Source: Thermoanaerobaculia bacterium (GTDB taxonomy: Bacteria > Acidobacteriota > Thermoanaerobaculia > Gp7-AA8). Taken from it: a DNA stretch of 64,000 bases. Below, one piece after another: positions 19,477-31,252 of the stretch (the stretch's first letter is position 1; every line of letters starts with the position of its first letter). The notes beneath the pieces are model-generated. The model was not told where the DNA came from, ran no database searches, and was given only the letters and a program-made list of their open reading frames with translations. Both the position numbers and the translations under genes were made by a program. The DNA lies in contig JADGNY010000001.1 of assembly GCA_017883235.1 (NCBI GenBank), forward strand, positions 62,001 through 126,000, given 5' to 3'.

Positions 19477-20099
19477 GATTCGAGTGCCTCCGTCAGACGC
19501 TGCAAGGCGTCCTGGCTGAGCACGACGAAGCGCGCGTTGACGACGTCGTAGACGGTCACGTGGAGCGCATCGACCAGCGTCAGCTTCGGGTTGTTCCGCG
19601 ATGCCAGCGCGAGATTCGCGTTCTCGAACGAATCGACGAGTAGCGCCTTGCCCTCGATACCGATGCCTACAAACTTCTCGGCAAGCGCCTTCGTTTTCGC
19701 TTCGTCGATGGCCAGGTCATTGAGAAGGACGAGCTTGCCTTCCTTGACCCGCTGCGAGAGCGCCGACTTGAGGGCGTTCTTCTTTTCCTTCGCGTTCATC
19801 TTGTACGAGTAGTCGCGAGGAGTGGGGCCGAAGACCGTGCCGCCGTGGCGATGGATCGGCGGACGATTGCCGCCCTGGCGCGCCCGGCCTGTGCCCTTCT
19901 GCCGGAACGGCTTCTTGCCCGAGCCGCTCACCTCGGAGCGGTTCTTGACTTTGGCCGTTCCCCGGCGCAGCGAGGCCAGGTAGTTGCGCACCGCCTCGTG
20001 GATCAGGTGCTCTTTGTACGGATAGGCGAAGATCGCTTCCGGCAGGTCGACCGAGCCGACCTTCTTGTTGTTCCAGTCTTTGATATCGATGGTCGGCAT
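19473..20099 (-). CDS. rplD: 50S ribosomal protein L4
   Basis: L4 lines the exit tunnel and in E. coli represses its own operon. I chose 20099, giving MPTIDIKDWNNKKVGSVDLP and 208 residues. The longer open frame overlaps rplC. The extended loop is visible as KKPFRQKGTGRARQGGNRPP. Confidence 0.97.
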   Translation of the reverse strand: MPTIDIKDWNNKKVGSVDLPEAIFAYPYKEHLIHEAVRNYLASLRRGTAKVKNRSEVSGSGKKPFRQKGTGRARQGGNRPPIHRHGGTVFGPTPRDYSYKMNAKEKKNALKSALSQRVKEGKLVLLNDLAIDEAKTKALAEKFVGIGIEGKALLVDSFENANLALASRNNPKLTLVDALHVTVYDVVNARFVVLSQDALQRLTEALES

Positions 20100-20100
20100 G

Positions 20101-20790
20101 TTATTCACCCCGCTTCCCGTTCCTGGAGAAGCGCACGACCACGAGGCCGTTGCGTCCACCCGGAACCGCGCCGCGGATGTAGAGCAGATTGTTCTCGGCA
20201 TCCACCTTGGCCACGCGGAGGTTCTTGACCGTGACCTGATCACCGCCCATCCGGCCGCCCATGCGCATGCCCTTCATGACGCGCGAAGGGAATGCCGAGG
20301 CGCCGATCGAGCCGGGAGCACGATGGAACATCGAGCCGTGCGTGGCCCGGCCGCCGGCGAAGTGATGACGCTTCATCACGCCCTGGAAGCCTTTGCCCTT
20401 CGACTGGCCGACGACGTCGATCGAATCGCCCGCCTTGAAGATGTCGACCTGCACGCGGTCGCCGACGTTGGCGTCGCCCTCGTACGGAAACTCGACCAGC
20501 GTCCGCATGGGGGGGACGTTGATGGAGCCTTCTTGACCGTCACCCCGCCGCTCACGGGCAACCCGTTCCGCCTTCTCGAAGTGGCCGCGGGCCGCGCTGG
20601 TGATCCGGCGGTTGGAGATTTTCTCCACGAGGCCGACCTGGACGGCGTCATAGCCATCCTTCTCGGCCGTCTTCTTCTGTACAACGAGGCAAGGTCCGGC
20701 CTGGATGACCGTGACCGGGACCAGCGCGCCGTCGTCGGCGAACACCTGGGTCATCCCCACCTTCTTGCCAATGATTCCTTCGATTGCCAT
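20101..20790 (-). CDS. rplC: 50S ribosomal protein L3
   Basis: L3 reaches the peptidyl-transferase centre. The start at 20790 gives [20 protein letters not shown] and 229 residues. Another Met three codons upstream is possible. The central extension carries [20 protein letters not shown]. Confidence 0.97.
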   Translation of the reverse strand: MAIEGIIGKKVGMTQVFADDGALVPVTVIQAGPCLVVQKKTAEKDGYDAVQVGLVEKISNRRITSAARGHFEKAERVARERRGDGQEGSINVPPMRTLVEFPYEGDANVGDRVQVDIFKAGDSIDVVGQSKGKGFQGVMKRHHFAGGRATHGSMFHRAPGSIGASAFPSRVMKGMRMGGRMGGDQVTVKNLRVAKVDAENNLLYIRGAVPGGRNGLVVVRFSRNGKRGE

Positions 20791-20827
20791 GTCGTTCACC
20801 TTGGAACCCTAACCGGGTTCGTGTGTG

Positions 20828-21145
20828 CTATTTCCCGAACGCCTTGATCTCGACGTCCACACCAGCCGGCAGCTCGAGCTTCATGAGCGCGTCGACCGTC
20901 TGTGTCGTCGGCTCGAGAATGTCGAGCAGCCGCTTGTGCGTCCGCATTTCAAACTGCTCCCGCGACTTCTTGTCGACGTGCGGGCTGCGCAGAACCGTGT
21001 AGCGCGCAATCTGCGTCGGCAGAGGGATCGGTCCCGCCACCTTCGCGCCCGTGCGCTTGGCCGTGTCGACGATCTCGGACGTCGATTGATCGAGGACGCG
21101 GTAGTCATACGCTTTGAGTCGGATGCGGATCTTTTCGTTCATCAT
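20828..21145 (-). CDS. rpsJ: 30S ribosomal protein S10
   Basis: S10 is a head protein and also the NusE transcription elongation factor. The 105-residue protein begins [20 protein letters not shown] and contains [20 protein letters not shown] and [19 protein letters not shown]. It is the first gene of the S10 block, downstream of tuf. Confidence 0.98.
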   Translation of the reverse strand: MMNEKIRIRLKAYDYRVLDQSTSEIVDTAKRTGAKVAGPIPLPTQIARYTVLRSPHVDKKSREQFEMRTHKRLLDILEPTTQTVDALMKLELPAGVDVEIKAFGK

Positions 21146-21171
21146 GATTTCGGCACCTTATAAAGAACGTA

Positions 21172-21194
21172 GAGCCGGGCTTCGAGCCCGGCTC
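21172..21194. other. intercistronic hairpin between tuf and rpsJ
   Basis: Nine-base arms gagccgggc and gcccggctc enclose a 5-nt loop in the 56-bp gap after tuf. A U-tract is absent on the minus strand, so it is more likely an RNA stabilising or processing stem than a full terminator. Confidence 0.55.
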
Positions 21195-21201
21195 CTTTCG
21201 A

Positions 21202-22395
<1,194 letters not shown>

Positions 22396-22447
22396 CGTGA
22401 AATCTCCCTGCTTGTTCTTTTCTTCTGACGAAAGGTTGTTTCGTTTC

Positions 22448-24538
<2,091 letters not shown>

Positions 24539-24742
24539 GACTTACCTTTTCCGCGACGACAACAGACGCTCGGCGGGGGGCTAGCCGCCGCCGGGCGTTC
24601 AGTGAAACCTCGATTGTTGTTTTTCCCGTTGCTCGGTCCGGAACCGCAGAACCCGTTCTGTGTTATCCGGTCGAGACGGAGCTACGGAAATCTCGATGGT
24701 TGACGCTATGAAACCGTTAGAACTCAGGCGAACCGAAAAAAA

Positions 24743-25213
24743 TTACCAGCGGTAGTGAGCGAATGCCTTGTTCGCTTCCGCCATCTTGTGCGTGTCTTCC
24801 TTCTTCTTGATCGCGTTGCCGCGGTTGTTCGCGGCATCCATGATCTCGCCCGCCAGCTTGTCCATCATCGTCTTCTCGCCGCGGCTGTTGGCGTAGGTGA
24901 TCAGCCAGCGGATGGCCAGCGCCGTGCGGCGCGACGGACGGACTTCGATGGGAACCTGGTAGTTCGACCCGCCGACGCGGCGGCTCTTGACCTCGAGCGC
25001 CGGCTTGACGTTGTCGACAGCCTTCTTGAAGAGCTTGATCGGATCATCCTTGGACCGGTCTTCGACCTTCTTCAGGGCGTTGTAGAACACCCGCTCGGCA
25101 ACCGACTTCCTCCCCTGCGACATCAGGGAGTTGATGAACTTGGTCACGAGCTGGCTGTTGTAGACCGGATCCGGCAGGATCTCGCGTTTCGGAACTTCTC
25201 GGCGTCTCGGCAT
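24743..25213 (-). CDS. rpsG: 30S ribosomal protein S7
   Basis: S7 nucleates the 30S head. The chosen ATG at 25213 gives 156 residues starting [20 protein letters not shown] and ending KAFAHYRW. The larger open frame to 25684 runs through rpsL out of phase and is not used. The 204-bp gap to fusA holds a GC-rich inverted repeat (24571-24592) but no gene. Confidence 0.98.
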   Translation of the reverse strand: MPRRREVPKREILPDPVYNSQLVTKFINSLMSQGRKSVAERVFYNALKKVEDRSKDDPIKLFKKAVDNVKPALEVKSRRVGGSNYQVPIEVRPSRRTALAIRWLITYANSRGEKTMMDKLAGEIMDAANNRGNAIKKKEDTHKMAEANKAFAHYRW

Positions 25214-25218
25214 CTGGA

Positions 25219-25596
25219 TTAACCCTTCTTCGGCCGCTTGGCCCCGTACTTCGAGCGGCTCTGCATCCGCTTGGCGACGCCGACGGTGTCGAGCGTTCCG
25301 CGAATGACGTGATAGCGAACTCCCGGCAGGTCCTTCACACGGCCGCCGCGGATGAGCACGATCGAGTGCTCCTGGAGGTTGTGGCCCACACCCGGGATGT
25401 AGGTCGTCACTTCGATTCCGTTCGTCAAACGGACGCGCGCCACCTTGCGGAGCGCCGAGTTCGGCTTCTTCGGAGTCGAGGTGTAGACGCGCGTGCAGAC
25501 GCCGCGCTTCTGCGGGCTCGACTGCAGCGCCGGAGACTTCGTCTTGTACGCGACCTTTTCGCGTCCTGCGCTGACGAGTTGGTTGATCGTTGGCAT
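25219..25596 (-). CDS. rpsL: 30S ribosomal protein S12
   Basis: S12 monitors decoding at the A site. The 125-residue protein has the [17 protein letters not shown] segment (residues 41-57) with the Lys usually changed in streptomycin resistance intact, and the GVRYHVIRG loop. It is the first gene of the ribosomal array. Confidence 0.98.
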   Translation of the reverse strand: MPTINQLVSAGREKVAYKTKSPALQSSPQKRGVCTRVYTSTPKKPNSALRKVARVRLTNGIEVTTYIPGVGHNLQEHSIVLIRGGRVKDLPGVRYHVIRGTLDTVGVAKRMQSRSKYGAKRPKKG

Positions 25597-25661
25597 TCCT
25601 ACCTATCCTTTTGAAGACACGTACAGCGAAAAGGCACTTGCCGCGGGGGCAAAACTCGCGC

Positions 25662-25691
25662 ACTCTACGCGCGCAACCGGGCAAATGTCAA
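25662..25691 (-). promoter_or_regulatory. putative str-operon promoter
   Basis: Read on the minus strand, TTGACA (25686-25691) is followed after 18 nt by TAGAGT (25662-25667), about 66 bp upstream of rpsL. A second TTGACA lies at 25702-25707 but has no good -10. The perfect -35 and the position at the head of a 20-kb operon support it; the -10 is weak. Confidence 0.55.
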
Positions 25692-25762
25692 TAGCACTAA
25701 CTGTCAACCGCTATAGCTTCGCCGGACTCGCGCTAACCGCACTGGAAAAACGCTTATTCCGG

Positions 25763-26731
25763 TCAGAAATCGATGCTTAGGCCCTCTCCCAAGCGGCGCG
25801 CCTTTTCGAAGAGAAACTCCGCCGAGGCGAGGTCTTCGACCGCCAGCCCGAGCGACTTGAACAGCGTGATCTCCTTGGCCGACCTCCGGCCTCGGGTCTT
25901 GCCGATCAGGATGTCCCCAATCTCGCCGCGGATGTGGTCGTCACCGATGTCGCCTTCCCGAAGGGCAGAGAGGTAGTCGCCCGATTCGTTCACCGTCGAC
26001 TCCCTTCGATCGACAAACAGCGAGGCGGCCGCGACCGTAGCGCCGTCGAGCTCCCGCGCGGCGGCAATGCTCGAGCCGATCGCATTGATGTGGGCGCCGT
26101 CCGCGATCCATTCGCGCTTGATCACTGGCTCGCGTGAGCTGGTGGCGGTCACGATGATGTCGGCCCCGCGCACCGCTTCTTCGACCGACTCGACGACCCG
26201 AACGCCCTTCCCCGCCAGCGCTTCCGCCTTTCCGCGCGTCCGGCTGACGATGCGGATGTCATCGATGTCGCGAACGAGCGGGATCGCTTCCAGATGCGTG
26301 CGCCCCTGCACCCCCGCGCCGATGATGGCCAGGCTTCGCGCCTCTTCGCGTGCCAGCAGGCGCGTGGCGACGGCGGAGACAGCGGCCGTGCGGATGGCGG
26401 TAATCGCCGAGGCGTTCATGACGGCCATCAACTGGCCGGTTTCGCCGCTGTGCAGAAGAACCGCCCCGAGGTGCGTGTCGAGACCGCGGGCCGGATTGCC
26501 CGGGAAGACGCAGACCTCCTTCAGCGCGTAGAGCGGGGTCTTTCCGCCGCGAAAGGCCGGCATCAGACCGAGAAAACCGCTCGCTCCCGATGCCCGCACG
26601 ACGTTTCGCAGCGGGTTGGTTACCTCTCCGCGCGCCAGCGACGCCAGCGCCTCTTCCATCACCCCGATGCACTCGCGCATCGTGAGGAGATGTTCGACCT
26701 CGTGCTCGTTGAGAATGAGAATCTTCGTCAT
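25763..26731 (-). CDS. ornithine cyclodeaminase / mu-crystallin family protein
   Basis: Family members are NAD(P)-dependent and convert ornithine to proline, reduce cyclic imines, or act as alanine or ectoine-type dehydrogenases. The 322-residue protein has a substrate-binding N-terminus (LNEHEVEHLLTMRECIGVME) and a Rossmann motif AIIGAGVQGRTHLEAI near residues 132-147. The ATG at 26731 overlaps the TGA of the membrane-protein gene (ATGA), so the two are coupled. The substrate cannot be told from sequence. The 165-bp gap to rpsL holds the str promoter. Confidence 0.88.
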   Translation of the reverse strand: MTKILILNEHEVEHLLTMRECIGVMEEALASLARGEVTNPLRNVVRASGASGFLGLMPAFRGGKTPLYALKEVCVFPGNPARGLDTHLGAVLLHSGETGQLMAVMNASAITAIRTAAVSAVATRLLAREEARSLAIIGAGVQGRTHLEAIPLVRDIDDIRIVSRTRGKAEALAGKGVRVVESVEEAVRGADIIVTATSSREPVIKREWIADGAHINAIGSSIAAARELDGATVAAASLFVDRRESTVNESGDYLSALREGDIGDDHIRGEIGDILIGKTRGRRSAKEITLFKSLGLAVEDLASAEFLFEKARRLGEGLSIDF

Positions 26732-28131
26732 CGAACCGGAGCGTACAACCAATACCGCTCATCCGTCTTCTCGAAAACCGCCTGCTGGTTCGTGTAGAGC
26801 AGCCTGAATCCGTGCCGTTCGGCGTCCGGGATCTCGACGTTGAAGAGCAGCAGCCAGTCGCGCCCCGCGAACTGCCGCTTTGCCCGCTCCTCGGCGACGG
26901 GATACGGCATCTCCAGCGCCCGCTCCTGCGCCGCATCCCACTTCAGATAGGTACCGTACTCGCCGAGACCGGCGTACCAGAAGCGGGTACGGGGAAGGTA
27001 AGGAAGCAGCGCCTCGCACTGCGTCAGGTTGTGCGCGGCGATCTCCGCGGATTCGAGATGGTGGTCACGGATGAATGTGGCCATCTCCTTCGCACCGGAA
27101 AACGCCTCCCGCGTGTCGTCGATCCAGTAGCGGGCAGCGACACAAACGGAGATCAGGAGCGCGCCGTTCAGCAGCAGCGCCGCCGCGGAGGTAACGCGAA
27201 GGTCGGCATCGCGCGCGCCGAGCCAGAGAGCGACGAGCGTGATGACCAGCAGGAACCCGGCGTGGCGAAGTCCTCCGAGCCAGACATAGGAATAGAGAGT
27301 GAGGAGAGCAGCGATCGTCACCCATAGGACGATCAGCGCGCTCCGGGAATGCCGGATGGCAAGCGTGACTACGACGAGCACCAGGACCCCGATCGCACAG
27401 CCGGCGGCCAGCGGCAGCGTCGGCGCGAAGGCATTTCCGAGCGTCCACGGGATGGCGATGGCGTTGAAGGCGTGCCGAGCCCCCTCACGCGCCGGATCGG
27501 GCGGCGTCCGCACCTGCCACCAGGCCACCAGCGCACCGATGGCAATGATCGCGTTCGGACGGATGGCCCGCTCGGCTAGAAGCGCTACCGCGAATGCTCC
27601 TGCCACCACGAATCCCTGCGCGTTCGTGTTGCACAGAAGCGCGAGAACGAACGCCAGCCCGATCGGCCGCTCCGCCCGACGCGGCCAGAGCGCCGCCGCG
27701 GCGAAGATCAGGAGGATGGCCAGCGCGTAGCTGCGGACGATGATCGAGTACTCGTAGGCGAAAAAGTACGAGAAAACGGCCAGAACCTTCGTGAGACGCG
27801 AGAGCGGCGCGTACGCCACAAAGATCGCCACCGCCGCGACGGCAACAGCGAGATGGAGCCACTGCTGGCTTGCGTACGGAAGCCCCGACCGCGCCAGCGG
27901 AGCGATGAATCCGTACCAGAGCAGAGGCGTTCCGGCATGCCGCGACCAGTCGAAGAGGTGCGTGAGATCGATGTCCCGGACCACCAGCCAGGCATCGGCC
28001 TCGTCACGCCACGGCTCGTGATGCACGGCGACGAACGCGGCGATCGCGGCGAAGAGGGCCACGACGCCGGCAACGAACGAGCGCGGCGTTGCCTCCTCCG
28101 TCGTCAGCCGCCGCGGATCCCACTCGCGCAT
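26728..28131 (-). CDS. polytopic membrane protein, GT-C glycosyltransferase-like
   Basis: This 467-residue protein starts MREWDPRRLTTEE at 28131. It has about ten hydrophobic segments, beginning with SFVAGVVALFAAIAAFVAVH. A conserved acidic loop HEPWRDEADAWLVVRD directly after helix 1 resembles the catalytic acidic motif of GT-C enzymes such as PMT/ArnT-like transferases. The C-terminal 80 residues are soluble. The start overlaps the cupin stop by one base. The donor and acceptor are unknown, and an enzymatic role is an inference. Confidence 0.7.
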   Translation of the reverse strand: MREWDPRRLTTEEATPRSFVAGVVALFAAIAAFVAVHHEPWRDEADAWLVVRDIDLTHLFDWSRHAGTPLLWYGFIAPLARSGLPYASQQWLHLAVAVAAVAIFVAYAPLSRLTKVLAVFSYFFAYEYSIIVRSYALAILLIFAAAALWPRRAERPIGLAFVLALLCNTNAQGFVVAGAFAVALLAERAIRPNAIIAIGALVAWWQVRTPPDPAREGARHAFNAIAIPWTLGNAFAPTLPLAAGCAIGVLVLVVVTLAIRHSRSALIVLWVTIAALLTLYSYVWLGGLRHAGFLLVITLVALWLGARDADLRVTSAAALLLNGALLISVCVAARYWIDDTREAFSGAKEMATFIRDHHLESAEIAAHNLTQCEALLPYLPRTRFWYAGLGEYGTYLKWDAAQERALEMPYPVAEERAKRQFAGRDWLLLFNVEIPDAERHGFRLLYTNQQAVFEKTDERYWLYAPVR

Positions 28132-28493
28132 CACGCGTCGCGATGAACGGTATCGATCGAGAAGGCCGGCAGGCACACGGCGATGTACTCCGCCCCTTCG
28201 GCTCCGGGCGTCGAGTACTGCACCCACTCCCCTCTGTGCGTGATGACCGCCTCACCGGCACCGACGTCGATGACACCGTCGCGCGTGGTGACCCGCAACG
28301 ACCCGTTCAGCACGACTGTGTACTCGTCGAACTCCGGTGTCTGCCCCGGCTCGACCCACCCCCCGGGACTCTTCATCCGTGCCACGCTCACACCGCCGGT
28401 CTTCGAGTTGACCCGCCCGATGAACTCTTCGATCCGTTTCGGCTTGTTCCCGGCTGCTTCGATGACGGAGGGTTGTTTGATGTGCGTCGGCAT
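28131..28493 (-). CDS. small cupin-domain protein
   Basis: The 120-residue single-domain cupin has motif 1 around GQTPEFDEYTVVLNGSLRV (residues 50-68) and motif 2 around AGEAVITHRGEWVQYSTPG (79-97). Motif 1 lacks the usual HxH pair, keeping Glu in the EFDE stretch, and motif 2 has one His (THRGE). It may bind metal weakly or just a ligand. It heads a three-gene overlapping operon with the membrane protein and the cyclodeaminase homologue. Confidence 0.75.
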   Translation of the reverse strand: MPTHIKQPSVIEAAGNKPKRIEEFIGRVNSKTGGVSVARMKSPGGWVEPGQTPEFDEYTVVLNGSLRVTTRDGVIDVGAGEAVITHRGEWVQYSTPGAEGAEYIAVCLPAFSIDTVHRDA

Positions 28494-28599
28494 GGGGGGA
28501 GTTTAACGCGGAGGCAATTGGCAACCGCCTGAAATCAGCGCGCTGGAGCGCTGCCAAGCCGACCCGATCCCCAGGGGACAGCCGCGGAGCCCACCGGCG

Positions 28600-28815
28600 G
28601 CGTGAAGCCTGTTCAGGTGGACTCAGAGACTGCCCGCAGATACCGGGAGCCTCTTGGCAGATACCCGGAGCCTCTTGGTAGAGGCTGTAAGCCTCTTCGG
28701 GTGGGCGTCGAGCCTCTCCATAGAGGCTGTGAGCCTGTTCGGGTGGGCGTAGAGCCTCCCCATAGAGGCTGTGAGTCTCTTCGGGTGGGCGTAGAGCTTC
28801 TCCTGGATCAAACAC
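28600..28815. repeat. minisatellite A1: AGGCT-GTG-AGCCT hairpin units
   Basis: About four to five imperfect units of roughly 42 bp run from 28685 to 28800, with degenerate units back to 28600. Each carries the hairpin AGAGGCT-GTG-AGCCTCTT followed by cgggtgggcgt. One more unit sits on the far side of the neighbouring array (29565-29612). Open frames through it are not maintained. Confidence 0.8.
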
Positions 28816-29505
28816 GTTGATCTGCGAATCAAACCCGTTGATCTGCGGGATCACACACGTTGATCTGCGGGATCAAACTCTTGATCTGCGGGATCAAACA
28901 CGTTGATCTGCGGGATCAAACTCTTGATCTGCGGGATCAAACACGTCGATCTGCGCGATCAAACACGTCGATCTGCGCGATCAAACATGTCGATCTGCGG
29001 GATCGAACATGTCGATCTGAGGGATCAAACTTTCGATCTGCGGGATCAAACATGTCGATCTGCAGGATCAAACTTTCGATCTGAGGGATCGAACATGTCG
29101 ATCTGAGGGATCAAACTTTCGATCTGAGGGATCGAACATGTCGATCTGAGGGATCAAACTTTCGATCTGCAGGATCAAACACGTTGATCTGCAGGATCAA
29201 ACTTTCGATCTGCGGGATCGAACATGTCGATCTGAGGGATCAAATTTTCGATCTGCAGGATCAAACACGTTGATCTGCAGGATCAAACTTTCGATCTGAG
29301 GGATCAAACATGTCGATCTGCAGGATCAAACTTTCGATCTGAGGGATCACACATGTCGATCTGAGGGATCGAACTTTCGATCTGCGGGATCAAACATGTC
29401 GATCTGCAGGATCAAATTTTCGATCTGCGGGATCAAACATGTCGATCTGCAGGATCAAATTTTCGATCTGAGGGATCAAACATGTCGATCTGCGAGATCA
29501 GACAC
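28816..29505. repeat. minisatellite A2: TTGATC-TGCGG-GATCAA hairpin units
   Basis: About 32 units occur over 690 bp. A conserved core GATCTGCGGGATCAAAC alternates with two linkers (acatgtc or acacgtt, and actttc or actctt), so 22-bp and 21-bp units combine into a 43-bp higher-order repeat. The core varies at the loop (tgcgg, tgagg, tgcag). Left-hand units are palindromic with 6-bp arms, and each unit has two GATC sites. Frame changes between units argue against a protein. Confidence 0.9.
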
Positions 29506-29635
29506 TTTGTTCCGCGGATCAGACCGTTTGCTACCCGGATCGTTCCCGGAAATGAGTGTCCAGGCTGTGAGCCTGTTCAGGTGGGCGTGGAGCCTCTTGG
29601 GGTGGCGTGAAGCGATCGAAAAGGCCGCCGCGACG

Positions 29636-29959
29636 CTACGCGTTCCGCTTCGCACCCATTTGACGGCGTGCCTCGCCAAAGGCGCGCTCTTCGAGCTCCA
29701 CGCGCTCCCGAACGATCCGCTCAAGCCATGCGTCGAGATTCCGCTCCCGGTGCAATCGCGCCAGAAACGCGGCTCGGCAGGCGAGACTCGCAGAAAGACC
29801 GACTGATTTCGCAGGACGCTTTACATCGACCGGCGCTTCCCAGGCTGAGGGATCAGGTGCCTCGGCGATGACACGCTCGTCGATCAGATCCTGCCTCGCT
29901 TTGACGGCTCTGGTTGATCGCTTTCGAGAGGTCGCGACTGCTTGCTTCGCTTTTGTCAT
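29636..29959 (-). CDS. small basic protein, possible ribbon-helix-helix type
   Basis: The 107-residue protein is unrecognised at gene level. The N-terminus is basic (MTKAKQAVATSRKRSTRAVK). The segment SVGLSASLACRAAFLARLHR, followed by a helix ERNLDAWLERIVRERVELEE, resembles the strand-helix-helix layout of CopG/MetJ-type antitoxins. No toxin gene is adjacent. Its start abuts the dispersed repeat at 29960, and its stop lies 25 bp from the last minisatellite unit. Confidence 0.5.
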   Translation of the reverse strand: MTKAKQAVATSRKRSTRAVKARQDLIDERVIAEAPDPSAWEAPVDVKRPAKSVGLSASLACRAAFLARLHRERNLDAWLERIVRERVELEERAFGEARRQMGAKRNA

Positions 29960-30052
29960 AACGGTTTCCAGGAGTCTGCGCGGCAGAACGATCGAGCGAA
30001 AATGATGGCCGGGCCTTGGGCAACCAGCGCCGCCGGCCGTGCCGGCCTAGGC
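29960..30052. repeat. dispersed intergenic repeat, copy 1
   Basis: It begins aacggtttcca and ends in the hairpin gccggccgtgccggc. The 3' third (gccttgggcaacca then cgccgccggccgtgccggc) is nearly identical to 36021-36052. The middle is diverged. It overlaps the last two codons of the emfourin gene. Confidence 0.7.
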
Positions 30053-30304
30053 CTTCAGCCTTTCGATCAACTTCCCCCAAGCCCCCGACGGCTCCGTCAT
30101 CTCGTGCCGCGCCCCATCGATCGTGATCACGTAGGTAAACGCATCCGGCATCGGATCCGGCGACGCCGGTGACTTGATCGCGGCCGCGGCCAGCCGCTCG
30201 ATCTCCGCGGCCTCGGCGGGCGGGAGCGTGGCGGTGTCGACCTCGCGGTGAAGGCGGATGTTGGCGAAGCCGCCGCTGCGGTCCATCGTGATGTGCATCG
30301 TCAC
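30047..30304 (-). CDS. emfourin-family protease inhibitor
   Basis: Emfourins inhibit M4 peptidases of the protealysin group and are normally encoded beside them. The 85-residue protein has the family hallmarks: N-terminal RSGGFANIRLHREVDTATLP, then PPAEAAEIERLAAAA and the core MPDAFTYVITIDGARHEMT. The GTG start overlaps the upstream 63-codon gene as GTGA, so they are coupled. No M4 peptidase adjoins; the nearest gluzincin-like gene is at 38757. The family call rests on recognised sequence pattern. Confidence 0.8.
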   Translation of the reverse strand: MTMHITMDRSGGFANIRLHREVDTATLPPAEAAEIERLAAAAIKSPASPDPMPDAFTYVITIDGARHEMTEPSGAWGKLIERLKA

Positions 30305-30492
30305 TTCGAGGCGCGGCGGCGGCGCGGCGGGCGGTGGTGATCGAGCGGCGGAAGCTCGGCTGCCGCCATGGGAGGCTGAAAAGCGGGATGGGCCGCGATG
30401 ACCAGCTTTGGATTGGCGGTCGTGGCGCCAGCGACAGAAGACGGATCGATGCCCGGCTTCTCACAAGGCTCAACGTGCATGCGCCGGCTCAT
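30301..30492 (-). CDS. small protein upstream of emfourin, unknown
   Basis: This is a 63-codon gene. Its start is supported by a strong Shine-Dalgarno (ggggagg, 5 nt before ATG) and its stop overlaps the emfourin start. The protein begins MSRRMHVEPCEKPGIDPSS, has a Pro/His-rich middle and ends in an Arg-rich tail RRRRASK. No domain is recognised. It occupies the position where a protealysin-type peptidase would be expected, so it might be an unrelated partner or a relic. Confidence 0.5.
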   Translation of the reverse strand: MSRRMHVEPCEKPGIDPSSVAGATTANPKLVIAAHPAFQPPMAAAELPPLDHHRPPRRRRASK

Positions 30493-30552
30493 GATGACCT
30501 CCCCTGTCGTGCGGATAGCGACAAGGTAACGCCGCCGGACGGCGCAGGCAAC

Positions 30553-31134
30553 TTATTTCCTCAAAATATCCTCGATGGCTGCCAGCGCGCGCGGATCGTT
30601 CTTCTGCCCCAGCCAGAAGGCCGCCTTTTTGCGAACGGCCGGATCGCGGTGGGTCTTCATCAACTCGGCGAGCATCGGGACGGACTGGTCGTTCGGAAGT
30701 TGCGAGAGTGCGAAGACCGCCTTCTCGCGCAAGTGTGGCGACGACGATTGCGAGCGGGCCACGGCCAGGACATCCTCGAATCCGCGGCGTCCGCGCGTCT
30801 GGCCGAGCCAGAAGGCGGCGTGACCGCGCGTCTCGTCCGAGGCGTCGGCCGATTTCAGCATCCGTTCCAGCTCCGTCGTCGCGGAGGCGTCGGCATGCAG
30901 GGCCAGGGCGGACATGACGTAGTCGGAATGATGGCCGGGAGCGGCGATGAGCGATGCGAGCAACGCGACGCTCCTGCGCGGGTCGACACCGTCGATCCAC
31001 GTCACCGCCGCGCCGTTCGCGTCGAGGACGCATTCCATCGAGTAGCTGCGGACCTTTGCGATTTCGCCGTTTTCGACGCGATAGATGATGGCGAACATTC
31101 CGTTGGCCGGATGAAGCTGTTCGTGGTCATCCAC
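30553..31134 (-). CDS. HEAT-repeat protein, probably N-terminally truncated
   Basis: The 193-residue protein carries PBS-lyase/HEAT-like helical repeats in its second half, with the repeated phrase AAFWLGQ seen at about residues 107 and 174 and a related copy AVFALSQLP between them. The N-terminus lacks a signal peptide and begins inside what looks like a globular segment (GMFAIIYRVENGEIAKVR). The GTG start coincides with the edge of a MITE-like repeat, so the original 5' end was probably cut by that element. Confidence 0.65.
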   Translation of the reverse strand: MDDHEQLHPANGMFAIIYRVENGEIAKVRSYSMECVLDANGAAVTWIDGVDPRRSVALLASLIAAPGHHSDYVMSALALHADASATTELERMLKSADASDETRGHAAFWLGQTRGRRGFEDVLAVARSQSSSPHLREKAVFALSQLPNDQSVPMLAELMKTHRDPAVRKKAAFWLGQKNDPRALAAIEDILRK

Positions 31135-31223
31135 CTTCTCCCCCAGCTGAAAAGCGCTGGGGGAGAAGGGTCTCGACGAGGTACAGGGTGCCGACGATTC
31201 CAGTGAGAGTGTGAGAAATACGG
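31134..31223. repeat. MITE-like element, truncated second copy
   Basis: The reverse complement matches about 1628-1718: one terminal repeat (31210-31220), the spacer and the 14-bp stem hairpin (gctgggggagaagg). The other terminal arm is absent. It abuts the HEAT gene start. Confidence 0.75.
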
Positions 31224-31252
31224 CTTGGACCGCGCTGTCGCGCGCCGGTTAG

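Noticed and set aside
24539-24742. Extra gene in the rpsG-fusA gap
   Set aside because: No frame over 40 codons with a start signal; only a GC-rich inverted repeat is visible.
28252-28854. 200-codon minus-strand ORF overlapping the cupin gene
   Set aside because: It is a translation of minisatellite DNA joined to the wrong frame of the cupin gene.
28860-29106. Repeat protein with MICGIK/VDLRDQ units
   Set aside because: Alternating 21- and 22-bp units change the frame at each junction, no Shine-Dalgarno precedes the ATG, and the same DNA is open in several frames because of its composition.
28600-29505. CRISPR array
   Set aside because: Units are contiguous 21-22-bp repeats with no unique spacers, and no cas genes are nearby.
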